Source of the DNA: Candidatus Equimonas faecalis
GTDB lineage: Bacteria; Bacteroidota; Bacteroidia; Bacteroidales; Bacteroidaceae
Reading direction: 5' to 3'
Length of the DNA: 64,000 nucleotides
Assembly: GCA_018066245.1 (NCBI GenBank)
Contig: JAGHRT010000019.1
Location: 1-64,000, forward strand
Position 1 is the stretch's first letter. Every line of letters starts with the position of its first letter. Under the pieces are notes generated by a model. That model was given only the letters and a program-made list of their open reading frames with translations, was not told the origin of the DNA and searched no databases. Shown here piece after piece: positions 29,529-37,534 of this stretch. The position numbers and the translations under genes are program-made.

Positions 29529-29695
29529 GGCAAAGTTACGAATAAGCGAGGGAAAAGCAAAGGAGAGCAGAGCTTTTCTTTGATTTTCCGAGCGAAAGTA
29601 TCTAAGAGCGCAGCTCAATGTTCTAAAATTAGCGTCTCCTTCGTCGCCGAATCCGAATAAGCGAGGGAAAAGCAAAGGAGAGCGGAGCGAAATTT
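29529..29695. repeat. Promoter-containing dispersed element upstream of dxs
   Basis: Bases 29531-29538 read TAACTTTG on the minus strand (-7 box). The surrounding sequence, GAATAAGCGAGGGAAAAGCAAAGG ahead of TTTTCCGAGCGAAAGTATCT, closely matches 57886-57985 upstream of the EtfBA gene. A second, partial copy (GAATAAGCGAGGGAAAAGC) follows at about 29656. An ancestral promoter cassette or a mobile promoter repeat would both explain it. Confidence 0.65.
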
Positions 29696-29696
29696 A

Positions 29697-29785
29697 GTTG
29701 GTAGGATAGTTTTTCCTACTCCATACAGTAGTTTTTCCTACCCTATACACTAGTTTTTCCTACTCCATACAGTAGCTGTTCCTAA
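29697..29785. repeat. 22-nt tandem repeat (locus B), about 3.5 copies
   Basis: Units of the type TAGTTTTTCCTACTCCATAC follow each other with a 22-base period from about 29708; the middle unit has CCCTATACAC and the last is partial. Related degenerate arrays lie at 2985-3046 and 39700-39810. Confidence 0.8.
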
Positions 29786-29889
29786 CGTAAGGCGGGGGGA
29801 GGCTAACTGCATCTCAGGCATTTCTCATGCTTTTTCCCACCAGCTTTCCCCGGCCCCCCGACATTATATAGGTGTCCGGGAAAGCTTGA

Positions 29890-30125
29890 AAGTCCTGAAA
29901 GGACGGTATAACGGAGGGTGGGGCGCAAGCCCTACCTCACTCCAGCATCCTTTCCTTTGGGAGCGCTGTAAGTGCGACACGTTTCAAGTAAAGTGGTAAT
30001 TATATCGCACTTACAGTGCTCTCATAAAGAATCAAACCCAAAAGATAGGGCTGACGCCCTATCCTCCATTCTGTCGCACCTTCGGTGCTCTGCCGCAGGG
30101 TCGCAGGTGCGACAACCAATGCTTT
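29890..30125. repeat. Cluster of small inverted repeats in the dxs-metallopeptidase spacer
   Basis: Arms AGCGCTGTAAGTGCGA (29962-29977) and TCGCACTTACAGTGCT (30005-30020) pair with one mismatch. Smaller hairpins follow: AGGGCTGACGCCCT near 30046 and GCACCTTCGGTGC near 30077. The composition resembles the spacers at 31200-31500 and 33870-34200. I see no gene between 29521 and 30254. Confidence 0.55.
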
Positions 30126-30254
30126 TCACTCTCTCATTGTTCTCTGTTCTGTCTTGTGGGCGTTTTCATTGGGATTAACTCCTTTTTCGTCCCTCACTTT
30201 TCACATTTCTTCACTTTCGCGGGCGGAAAGGAGGCTTTATTCAAGAATTTATTG

Positions 30255-30262
30255 TATCTTTG
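30255..30262 (+). promoter_or_regulatory. -7 box for the zinc metallopeptidase
   Basis: TATCTTTG, 57 bases before the ATG at 30319. Confidence 0.5.
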
Positions 30263-30318
30263 CTGCGCAGAAGACAAACTGCCTTCTATCGGAGAACACC
30301 ATATATAATATAATAACT

Positions 30319-31191
30319 ATGAAACTCAACGGAAGAAGAGAAAGCACAAACGTAGATGACCGCCGCGGCATTTCAGGCAAGACAGCAGGCGGTTTGGGTA
30401 TTGGCGGCATCATCATTGCCGCCCTCATCGCATGGGCCACAGGCGGCGACCCCCTCACCGCCGTCATGCAGAGCGCACAGGAACAAATGAGTGCTGGCAC
30501 GCAGACGGAGCAACGCGAATTTACCGCCGAAGAGCAGGAACTCGCCACCTTCTCCAAGCAAATACTTGCCGGCACCGAGGACGTGTGGACCAAGGTGTTC
30601 AAGGAACAGCTCAACAGCAACTATCCCGCCCCCACGATGGTGCTCTACACGGGCAGCGTGCAGACGGGCTGCGGCAACGGTTCCGCGCAGATGGGCCCCT
30701 TCTATTGCTCGGCCGACCAGTGCCTGTATCTCGACCTCTCGTTCTTCACGCAGATGAAGAGGGGTGAGGTGGGCTCCGGCGGCGACTTCGCCTACGCCTA
30801 CGTCATCGCCCACGAGGTGGGCCACCACGTGGAATACCTCACCGGCCTCCTCGACAAGTGCCACCAGCAGATGGCCCGCATGAACGAGAAGGACGCCAAC
30901 AAGGTGAGCGTGCGCATAGAACTGCTGGCCGACTTCTATGCCGGCGTATGGGGCTACTACGACAACAAGATGTTTGCCTCCCTTGAGGACGGCGACCTTG
31001 AGGAAGCCATCAAGTGCGCCGAGAAGATAGGCGACAACTACCTCCAGGAGCAGGCGCAGGGCTACAGCGTGCCCGAGAGCTTCACCCACGGCACCTCTGC
31101 CCAGCGTATGAAATGGCTCAAACTCGGCCTCCAGACGGGCAATATGAGCCTGGCCGAGCAGATACTCACTCTCCCCGAGAACCAGTTGTGA
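30319..31191 (+). CDS. Neutral zinc metallopeptidase (YpfJ family)
   Basis: A putative membrane-anchored zinc peptidase, 290 residues. The start at 30319 gives MKLNGRRESTNVDDRRG, the usual opening of this family, and follows a TAnnTTTG box; the longer frame to 30085 lies in repeats. One membrane segment spans about 24-42 (GGLGIGGIIIAALIAWATGG). The zinc motif is HEVGHH (165-170) in YVIAHEVGHHVEYLTGLL, with a downstream ELLADFYAGVWG that supplies the glutamate ligand. Conserved GCGNGSAQMGPFYC precedes it. The substrate is unknown. Confidence 0.9.
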   Translation: MKLNGRRESTNVDDRRGISGKTAGGLGIGGIIIAALIAWATGGDPLTAVMQSAQEQMSAGTQTEQREFTAEEQELATFSKQILAGTEDVWTKVFKEQLNSNYPAPTMVLYTGSVQTGCGNGSAQMGPFYCSADQCLYLDLSFFTQMKRGEVGSGGDFAYAYVIAHEVGHHVEYLTGLLDKCHQQMARMNEKDANKVSVRIELLADFYAGVWGYYDNKMFASLEDGDLEEAIKCAEKIGDNYLQEQAQGYSVPESFTHGTSAQRMKWLKLGLQTGNMSLAEQILTLPENQL

Positions 31192-31194
31192 AAA

Positions 31195-31605
31195 AGTGAA
31201 CAATGAAAGAGTGAACAGAATTGGGCTGAAAGCCCTACGTTGTATAGCCTGCGGCAGAGCGACCGTAGGGAGCGCCGCCGTAGGTAGGCGACACACCCAC
31301 AGTAGGATGACGCGCCGTACCAAGGAGTGAACAATGAGAGAGTGAACAGTGAACAATGAAAGAAGCCTGCCGTAGGTAGGCCACAAGGGTTCTTGCTCAG
31401 GCAAGCGTCCCTACGGGCCGAGCGGCCAGCCATGAGCGTAGCGTAATGGCTGGATTGGGCAGTACGCACGATGCCTGCCGTAGGTAGGCGACACCTGCAA
31501 ACGTGGCTGTATTCATCCCTGGGATGCCATCCATCCGCTACGATGTCCAGCCATCACGAGCCGCCCCATCGCATTACATTCTCCCTGCGGGAAATAAACA
31601 ACGAA
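31195..31605. repeat. Repeat-rich spacer with GCCGTAGGTAGGC units
   Basis: GCCGTAGGTAGG occurs three times (about 31269, 31370 and 31474), mixed with GTGAACAATGAAAGAG-type oligomers at 31195-31215 and 31326-31365. No gene is supported; frames here are repeats read by chance. Confidence 0.55.
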
Positions 31606-31607
31606 CA

Positions 31608-32079
31608 ATGAACAATAACCACAACACTTCAACCAAATACGCACAGAATATGGAGGATTCGCCCGACGGAAGGTATAAGCCGCTCATTTATAGCGGAAAG
31701 AAAATGGGGGGGTAAAATCTACGCCGTCCTCTCCGCTATGCACAACGAGATAGCCGCCCTCCGTGCGGAGGTGGCGGCACTCCGTGTGCAGTTGGCCCCC
31801 GCTTCGGTGCAGGGGGATGTGGAGCTTCCCGTCCCCGAAGAGACGTGGGTCGCGTTGGAGGCCGAGGGAATAGTAAATGCGGAGCACATCCCCACATGCT
31901 CCCGTGCCGAAGCCGCCGTGCTGGCCCACCTTCTGGGGCGTCGCTACGGCATAGAGGGGTGGGCACCCTTCGAGCGTGCGTGGGGAATACCCCGCCTGCG
32001 CAACCATTGGCAGAAAGCGCTAATGAGCAGAAAGACAGACGAACTGATAGGCCGATATGGCAATGTGATAGGCTGCTGA
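31608..32079 (+). pseudogene. Unrecognised gene split by a G7 tract
   Basis: A 35-codon frame from the ATG at 31608 (MNNNHNTSTKYAQNMEDSPD) stops at 31713-31715, directly after seven G at 31706-31712. The next frame, counted from 31738 (MHNEIAALRAEVAALRVQL), is open back through the tract. Removing one G would join them smoothly as SGKKMGGKIYAVLSAMHNEI, giving about 156 residues with a short coiled-coil start and a Trp/Arg-rich end (HIPTCSRAEAAVLAHLLG). It could be a phase-variable gene, a real frameshift or a read error; the second frame may also start on its own at 31738. No function is recognised. Confidence 0.5.
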
Positions 32080-32112
32080 TACGTTCAGCGGCCTTTTTTG
32101 TGGGTGCGCAAC

Positions 32113-32124
32113 GGGTGCGCACCC
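32113..32124. promoter_or_regulatory. Perfect palindrome GGGTGCGCACCC
   Basis: A 12-bp palindrome followed by TTTT, with a half copy GGGTGCGCA ten bases before. It lies 23 bases upstream of a -7 box and could be a regulator site or a weak terminator of the preceding frame. Confidence 0.35.
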
Positions 32125-32146
32125 TTTTAGAGTCGGTAAGAAGCCG

Positions 32147-32154
32147 TACTTTTG
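32147..32154 (+). promoter_or_regulatory. -7 box for the small peptide and lipoprotein
   Basis: TACTTTTG, about 113 bases before the small peptide ATG at 32267. The leader between them is AC-rich and unstructured by eye. Confidence 0.5.
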
Positions 32155-32266
32155 CACGCTGAAAACCAACATAATTAAGGTACCTCCCGCCACAAGACGC
32201 CAGGCACCTCTTTTTATGCCCCAAAGACAACACACAACTTTCAACAACATTACAATAACAAAACAC

Positions 32267-32467
32267 ATGACAACAATCACACAAAAGAAACACTACAAAA
32301 CACCGCATTGCGTGTTCATCTCTTTGGAAGAGGAAGCCGAACTCTTGTCCGTATCAAATCCTGTAGAAGAAGGCGACCAAGCTGACAAAGGATTCGCATC
32401 TATTGTCCCACAAAGAGACAGAGACTTTTCGCCTGAATCACCTTGGGGAGAAGATCCTTGGAAATAA
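32267..32467 (+). CDS. Small acidic peptide, 66 residues
   Basis: An unrecognised small protein 38 bases ahead of a fimbrillin-like lipoprotein gene. It opens MTTITQKKHYKTPHCVFISL and ends SPESPWGEDPWK. Its residues YKTP...L..E..LL..S align without gaps with the peptide at 20210-20374. The start at 32267 follows an AACACATG context; an in-frame ATG at 32216 would add 17 residues and is less likely. No signal peptide is present. Its role may be tied to the exported neighbour, but nothing in the sequence shows how. Confidence 0.65.
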   Translation: MTTITQKKHYKTPHCVFISLEEEAELLSVSNPVEEGDQADKGFASIVPQRDRDFSPESPWGEDPWK

Positions 32468-32505
32468 TATAGAGAGACTTCTTGCTAATAACAACTTTTA
32501 CAAAA

Positions 32506-33678
32506 ATGAATATGCGCAAATTTTATTTTTTATCAATTATTGCAGGCACTGTGTTTGCCTACAGCTCTTGCACCAACGACTTGGTAGAGGAAGTTTCTGA
32601 GAAGATTTCCGAACATGTTCAGACAGGCGCACCTATGAACTTTTCCGCTAAGGTGGGAGGTAAGGCCAACGACAGCAAGTCCCAAACGGGCAAGCGCAAA
32701 GTGAATTATGCTGATGAATTCTTCTTTGGCCCAGGTGCCGTAATCCTAAAGTGGGAAACAGGCGACCTGATAGGTGTGGACTGCCCCGACGCCTATGATA
32801 AAGATGGTCAGGCTACGCGTGCAGTCTATAAGGTGGAAGACCCTGGAATAGCTGGTAATACTGATGGTTTAGTGAGCTATGGTGGTACTCACCTGTATTG
32901 GGGAGCGAATAATATTCATAGAGTATTTTATGGATATCCCGCAGGAAGTATAACCATGGAGGATATAGTAGATACTAGCGAAGATCCCTATGATTTCACT
33001 CGCTCATTTACTGCTTCAATAGAACGTGCACAGGAAGGAACAGTTGAAGCAGAAGTCATTCTTGTGAACGGAGAACCTGTTGAAGGTTATCGCGCAGTTG
33101 ACAAACAAAATATGTTATGTGGAGGCGTGGCATTTGTTGAAAGAGACGAAACAGGGCAGAATGACGCTGTAGAGCTTATATTTGATAGTTACTTCTCTTC
33201 TGTCGATGTTATCTTTACTAATTCAGAAGAGGGAGATCTTACTATCAAAGAAGTTGCTATTGAGATGGATAAAGACGATCCTGATAATAAAATATCCGCA
33301 TTGTCAGGAACCTGTAGTGGAAATATGTATTGGGGTGTAGATCATTTGTTGACACTTGATGCGATTACCCCTAAAGAAGGCGATTCATACCCTGATGTAT
33401 CCATCAAAGTTAAAGGACAGGATGCAGAGACCTTTGCTTTGCCGAAGGGCAAGTCGCTTTCTGTTGTACTGTGTATGTTGCCAGACAGAGAACCGACAGG
33501 AACCATTGGTACTGGTCAAGAAGACAAAAAGTACGGCCGCTATATGGTTGGTAAATTGAAGGTAACGTACAGTTACGGTGACGAAATAGAACAGACGAAA
33601 TATTTGGATATTTCTGGCATCTATTGGATTAACACCCGCAACAGAATCGATGTTCCAACTTTGCCACACGCAAAGTAA
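32506..33678 (+). CDS. Fimbrillin-like lipoprotein
   Basis: A surface lipoprotein of 390 residues. The start MNMRKFYFLSIIAG gives a short lipoprotein signal with lipobox YSSC, followed by TNDLVEEV. The body, with HLYWGANNIHRVFYGYPAG and the late block ISGIYWINTRNRIDVPTL, resembles Bacteroidetes fimbrillin (Mfa-like) subunits, which form short fimbriae or adhesins. This assignment is by general likeness only. The gene is clearly AT-richer than its neighbours, so recent acquisition is possible. No second fimbrial gene (usher, tip) is adjacent. Confidence 0.6.
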   Translation: MNMRKFYFLSIIAGTVFAYSSCTNDLVEEVSEKISEHVQTGAPMNFSAKVGGKANDSKSQTGKRKVNYADEFFFGPGAVILKWETGDLIGVDCPDAYDKDGQATRAVYKVEDPGIAGNTDGLVSYGGTHLYWGANNIHRVFYGYPAGSITMEDIVDTSEDPYDFTRSFTASIERAQEGTVEAEVILVNGEPVEGYRAVDKQNMLCGGVAFVERDETGQNDAVELIFDSYFSSVDVIFTNSEEGDLTIKEVAIEMDKDDPDNKISALSGTCSGNMYWGVDHLLTLDAITPKEGDSYPDVSIKVKGQDAETFALPKGKSLSVVLCMLPDREPTGTIGTGQEDKKYGRYMVGKLKVTYSYGDEIEQTKYLDISGIYWINTRNRIDVPTLPHAK

Positions 33679-33739
33679 ATTGAACTCACTTTCTTCTAAG
33701 GAAATATATCCACAAAGATATATAATTTGTATTAATTGA

Positions 33740-34200
33740 TTTTGGAGTTGTAGGGTGCGCGAGCATACGAACCTCCGTTTAATTGCTAAAAAATGGGCCG
33801 CAGAGTGCGAGAGCATACTGCGGCCTTTTTCTGCGCCAATGTGCGGCAATGCGCAAATATCCCGTAGGGAGCGGCTGGAAGCCGCTACTTTCAGTAACCG
33901 GGTACGAAGTGCCCGGTGTATGCTGTACGGGGAGTGGCTGGCTGGAAGCCAGTACCTTGTTTTTCCAAGGTAGTGCCTTCCAGGCACGCATAGGGGGAGA
34001 GACATTTATCCGGCAGCATCGCCTACGTCGATGCAACCGGTTACTAAAGTAGCGGCTTCCAGCCGCAGGTGCAACAAATTGGAGGGTAGGGCACACAAGC
34101 CCTACATCGCCTACGTCGATGCAACCGGTTACTAAAGTAGCGGCTTCCAGCCGCAGATGCAACAAATTGGAGGGTAGGGCACACAAGCCCTACCCTCCGC
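33740..34200. repeat. 88-bp tandem duplication and hairpin cluster
   Basis: Bases 34017-34104 and 34105-34192 are two copies of one 88-base unit, differing at one position (AGGTGCAAC against AGATGCAAC). Each contains the hairpin GCGGCTTCCAGCCGC and ends in AGGGCACACAAGCCCT. Related hairpins lie upstream, including AGCGGCTGGAAGCCGCT near 33869. The frames seen here (for example from 33783) are repeat readings, not genes. Confidence 0.8.
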
Positions 34201-34230
34201 TATGTCGTCCTTTCAGGACTTACTGGCCGT

Positions 34231-35634
34231 TTATTTATCGCTGGGGCCGAGCATGGTGGTGGGGTCGAGCCATGCCTTGATGTCCTTCTTGCTGAGGCCT
34301 TGCTCTTCGGCAACCTTGGCCACGCTCTTGCCGCTCACGAGGGCTTCCTTGGCTATCTTCGTGCTGGCCTTGTAGCCGATGTGGGGGTTGAAGGCGGTGA
34401 CGATACCGATGGAGTTCATCACCATCTCCTTGGTGTGTTCGGCGTTCACGGTGATGCCGTCCACGCACTTGGTGCGGAGGGTGTTCATGGCGTTGATGAG
34501 CCACTCGATGCTCTCCATGATGCACTGGGCGATGACGGGCTCCATGACGTTGAGCTGCAACTGGCCGGCTTCGGCGGCGAAGCTGACGGCGGTGTCGTTA
34601 CCGATGACCTTGAAGCATACCTGGTTGGTGACTTCGGGGATGACGGGGTTCACCTTGCCGGGCATGATGCTGCTGCCGGGAGCCATGGGAGGCAGGTTGA
34701 TTTCGTGGAGGCCGCAGCGGGGGCCGGAGGCCATGAGGCGGAGGTCGTTGCAGATTTTGCTGAGCTTCACGGCGAGTCGCTTGAGGGCGCCGCTGTAGGC
34801 CACGTAGTCGGCGGTGTCGGGCGTGGCGGCGATGAGGTCGGAGGCGAGGTAGAGTTCTTCGCCGAAGGCCTCGGTCATGCGGCGGGTGCAGAGTTCTGCA
34901 TATCCCTTGACGGCGTTGAGGCCGGTGCCGATGGCGGTGGCGCCCATGTTGATGGTGTGGAGGAGGTCGGCGTTGCGATGGAGGTTGGCTACTTCGTCGG
35001 CGAGGGTGTTGGCGAAGGCGGTGAACTCCTGTCCGCAGGTCATGGGCACGGCGTCCTGCAGCTGGGTGCGGCCCATCTTGATGATGCCGTCGAACTCTAC
35101 GCCCTTTTGGCGGAAGCTCTTGACGAGGGTCTTGAGGGCACGCTCCAGACGCTTGTTCATGAGGATGAGGCCGAGGCGGATGGCGCAGGGATAGGCGTCG
35201 TTGGTGCTCTGGGCGCAGTTTACGTGGTCGTTGGGGGAGCAGTATTTATACTCGCCGCGCTTCTTGCCCATCAGTTCGAGGGCGCGGTTGGCGATGACCT
35301 CGTTGGCGTTCATATTGACGCTGGTACCGGCACCGCCCTGCATCATATCGACGGGGAACTCGCGGCGATGTTTGCCGGCGATGAGTTCGCGGCATACGGC
35401 GATGATGGCGTCGGCAATCTTGGCGTCGAGCACGCCGAGCTCCTTGTTGGCCTGTGCGGCTCCGAGCTTGACGTAACCCATGGCCTTGATGTAGTCGGGG
35501 TAGTCGTACATGTGGGTGTGGGAGATCTTGTAGTTGTTGCAGGCGCGTTGCGTCTGTACGCCGTAGAGGCGTTCTGCGGGTACCTGGAGTTCGCCGAGGA
35601 GGTCGGATTCCAGACGGTAGTTCTTTTCTGCCAT
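34231..35634 (-). CDS. aspA: Aspartate ammonia-lyase
   Basis: Converts L-aspartate to fumarate and ammonia, feeding fumarate respiration in anaerobes. The 467-residue protein belongs to the fumarase/aspartase superfamily: signature GSSIMPGKVNPVIPE (about 318-332), substrate-site motifs GAGTSVNMNANEVIANRALE and SPNDHVNCAQSTNDAYP. Length and these blocks favour aspartase over class II fumarase, as does the MAEKNYRLESDLLGELQVPA opening. It stands alone with a 208-base upstream spacer. Confidence 0.93.
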   Translation of the reverse strand: MAEKNYRLESDLLGELQVPAERLYGVQTQRACNNYKISHTHMYDYPDYIKAMGYVKLGAAQANKELGVLDAKIADAIIAVCRELIAGKHRREFPVDMMQGGAGTSVNMNANEVIANRALELMGKKRGEYKYCSPNDHVNCAQSTNDAYPCAIRLGLILMNKRLERALKTLVKSFRQKGVEFDGIIKMGRTQLQDAVPMTCGQEFTAFANTLADEVANLHRNADLLHTINMGATAIGTGLNAVKGYAELCTRRMTEAFGEELYLASDLIAATPDTADYVAYSGALKRLAVKLSKICNDLRLMASGPRCGLHEINLPPMAPGSSIMPGKVNPVIPEVTNQVCFKVIGNDTAVSFAAEAGQLQLNVMEPVIAQCIMESIEWLINAMNTLRTKCVDGITVNAEHTKEMVMNSIGIVTAFNPHIGYKASTKIAKEALVSGKSVAKVAEEQGLSKKDIKAWLDPTTMLGPSDK

Positions 35635-35649
35635 AGCTTTTAAGGTTTT

Positions 35650-35680
35650 TAGGTTATTAGGTTATTAGGTTATGGGTTGC
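35650..35680. repeat. Short AGGTTATT tandem repeat
   Basis: AGGTTATT is repeated three times in a row upstream of aspA, followed by the hairpin GCCCCTCGAATGAGGGG. Confidence 0.5.
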
Positions 35681-35797
35681 CCCTCGAATGAGGGGGTCTT
35701 TAGTTTTGCACGGCGAAAATAGCAATAAAAATGTAAGGCAGCAAATTTTTGTGCGTTTTTTTGCACCTTTGGCTGTTTTCTGGCTTCTGCGAGGGTG

Positions 35798-35829
35798 AAA
35801 AAGGGGGTTCTTGCTTTGGCAAGGCCCCC
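35798..35829 (-). terminator. Intrinsic terminator after the 5'-nucleotidase gene
   Basis: On the minus strand GGGGGCCTTGC pairs with GCAAGAACCCCC around a CAAA loop and is followed by TTTTT, 14 bases after the stop codon at 35843. Confidence 0.8.
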
Positions 35830-35842
35830 TGATGTGTCTTCT

Positions 35843-37471
35843 TTATTTTAGGATGTTGATGCGCCCGTCGGGCTTGGCGTAGTTGTCGGGTATGGTACCC
35901 TTGAATTGCTTGGTGATGTGGCTGCACATTATATCGACGAGGGTAGTTCCCGTGTCGCGCACGTCGGTGCATCCGGCGAGCATGGCTTCGCCGCCCTTGT
36001 TGAGGAGCAGGTAGTTGTTGGCGGCTATGGTGTAGGTGCGGTCGGGGGCGACGGGACGGTACTGACCTGTGGTGCGGTCGAGAATTTGGAGGTCGCTGAC
36101 GCGGCGTGGGGAACCTTCGGCGATGCCGGTGAAGAAGCCGTTGTTATCCCATTGGATGTTGGCCACGACGCTGGGATTTACGGTGAATTTCATTCCGCTT
36201 ACCTGTGTGAAGCTTCCGTTATACTCGGGCAACTTGCACATACCCACTTCAAGGGCATCAAGCAACTGCTGGCCGGTGAGAGTGGCGGTAACCAATGTGT
36301 TGCCGAAAGGACTGACCTCGTATATATCGGCATAGGTGAACTCGCCTGCCTTGATGTTGGTACGCAGACCTCCGCCGTTGAGGATGGCTACGTCTGCCTG
36401 TGCTTGCTGGCGTATGATGTCGGTCAGCAGGTCGCCCATAGTGGTTTCCTCCCTGCGCGAGAGCCTCTCGCCGTTTTCTCCCAGAGTGATGATGTCGAAG
36501 GGCGTTTGGCCTATAACGCGTTTTTTGAGGTCTTCAACCTGTTTGTTCTCCTGATCGACGACCTGCCGTACTTTTTCGTCTATGGGGGTGTAGCGTTCCG
36601 TGCTGACAAGTTGGGAGTGGAACGTACCCTGCTTATCAAGGGTGAGCACGCCCATGTATTGGAACTTGGTGCCGGTAGAGGTTACAAGCACGGGCTTGCC
36701 CTCCTTGTTGTACATAACGGTATCGGGCAGTACGCTATGGGAGTGGGCATCCAGCAACACGTCTATGCCTGTGGTGGCCGCTACGAATTTGGGGGAGGTA
36801 TAGACATCGGCTTCATCGAGGCCGAGATGGGTGAGGGCGACGACGTAGTGGGCCCCTTCGCTGCGTGCCTTATCGACGTAGCGCTGAACATATTGTGCCA
36901 GGTCCTGACCGTGGAAGTCGTAGATGTAGTTGCCCTTGTCGTCGGTAAAGAAGGTGGGCGTGGAAGTGCTGATTGTGGCAGGAGTTGAAATGCCGATGTA
37001 GGCCACCTTCACCTTGCCGTATTCCTTGATGGCGTATGGCGTGAATATGGGTTCAGGGCTGGCTGTGGTGCAGAAGTTGCAGCACACCGTGGTGGCGGAG
37101 AGGCTTTTGGTACATTCCAAAAGGTTGGGTACGCCGTAGTCGAACTCATGGTTGCCTGGCAGGACGTAGTCGTAGCCTACGGCATTCATAATGTTGATGA
37201 TGCTTTTTCCCTGCGTGAATGCGCCGATGGTGCTGCCTTGGATGAAGTCGCCGCTGCTGACGGTGGTTACATAGGGCGAGACGCTGCGCTTCTCGTTGCG
37301 CAGGGCAGCGAACTTGGCATAGCCGTCCACGGCACAGTGGACGTCGTTTTCGTAGAGCACGTAGATGTCCTGAGTGGGGAGAGGCTTGTCCTGCTTGGTC
37401 GTGTCGCCATCGTCGCAAGCCATACAAAGGCTTAGGGCGATGAGGGCGGAAATGATAGTGTTTGTTTTCAT
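35843..37471 (-). CDS. 5'-nucleotidase/UshA-like lipoprotein
   Basis: A periplasmic or surface nucleotidase, 542 residues, that removes phosphate from nucleotides or sugar nucleotides. A lipoprotein signal ends at LCMAC (C19). The N-terminal calcineurin-like domain shows NDVHC (an altered NDxHG), GDFIQGS, GNHEFDYG and a HSHS-type DAHSHSVLP. The 5'-nucleotidase C-terminal substrate domain has GGGLRTNIKAGEFTYADIYE and NNYLLLNKGGEAM. The Cys in place of Gly in the first motif is unusual but need not abolish metal binding. An intrinsic terminator follows. Confidence 0.88.
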   Translation of the reverse strand: MKTNTIISALIALSLCMACDDGDTTKQDKPLPTQDIYVLYENDVHCAVDGYAKFAALRNEKRSVSPYVTTVSSGDFIQGSTIGAFTQGKSIINIMNAVGYDYVLPGNHEFDYGVPNLLECTKSLSATTVCCNFCTTASPEPIFTPYAIKEYGKVKVAYIGISTPATISTSTPTFFTDDKGNYIYDFHGQDLAQYVQRYVDKARSEGAHYVVALTHLGLDEADVYTSPKFVAATTGIDVLLDAHSHSVLPDTVMYNKEGKPVLVTSTGTKFQYMGVLTLDKQGTFHSQLVSTERYTPIDEKVRQVVDQENKQVEDLKKRVIGQTPFDIITLGENGERLSRREETTMGDLLTDIIRQQAQADVAILNGGGLRTNIKAGEFTYADIYEVSPFGNTLVTATLTGQQLLDALEVGMCKLPEYNGSFTQVSGMKFTVNPSVVANIQWDNNGFFTGIAEGSPRRVSDLQILDRTTGQYRPVAPDRTYTIAANNYLLLNKGGEAMLAGCTDVRDTGTTLVDIMCSHITKQFKGTIPDNYAKPDGRINILK

Positions 37472-37534
37472 TGGTTTTAGAAATTTAAAGGTTGTTGTGT
37501 AATGCTTCGGGCGTTTCCCGAGGCTATGGGTGTG

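Noticed and set aside
29697..29785. CRISPR array
   Set aside because: The 22-nt units are directly adjacent without unique spacers, and no cas gene is present in the window.
33783..34052. 89-codon frame in the spacer before aspA
   Set aside because: It reads through hairpin repeats and the 88-bp duplication; there is no homology feel and it is repeat-coded.
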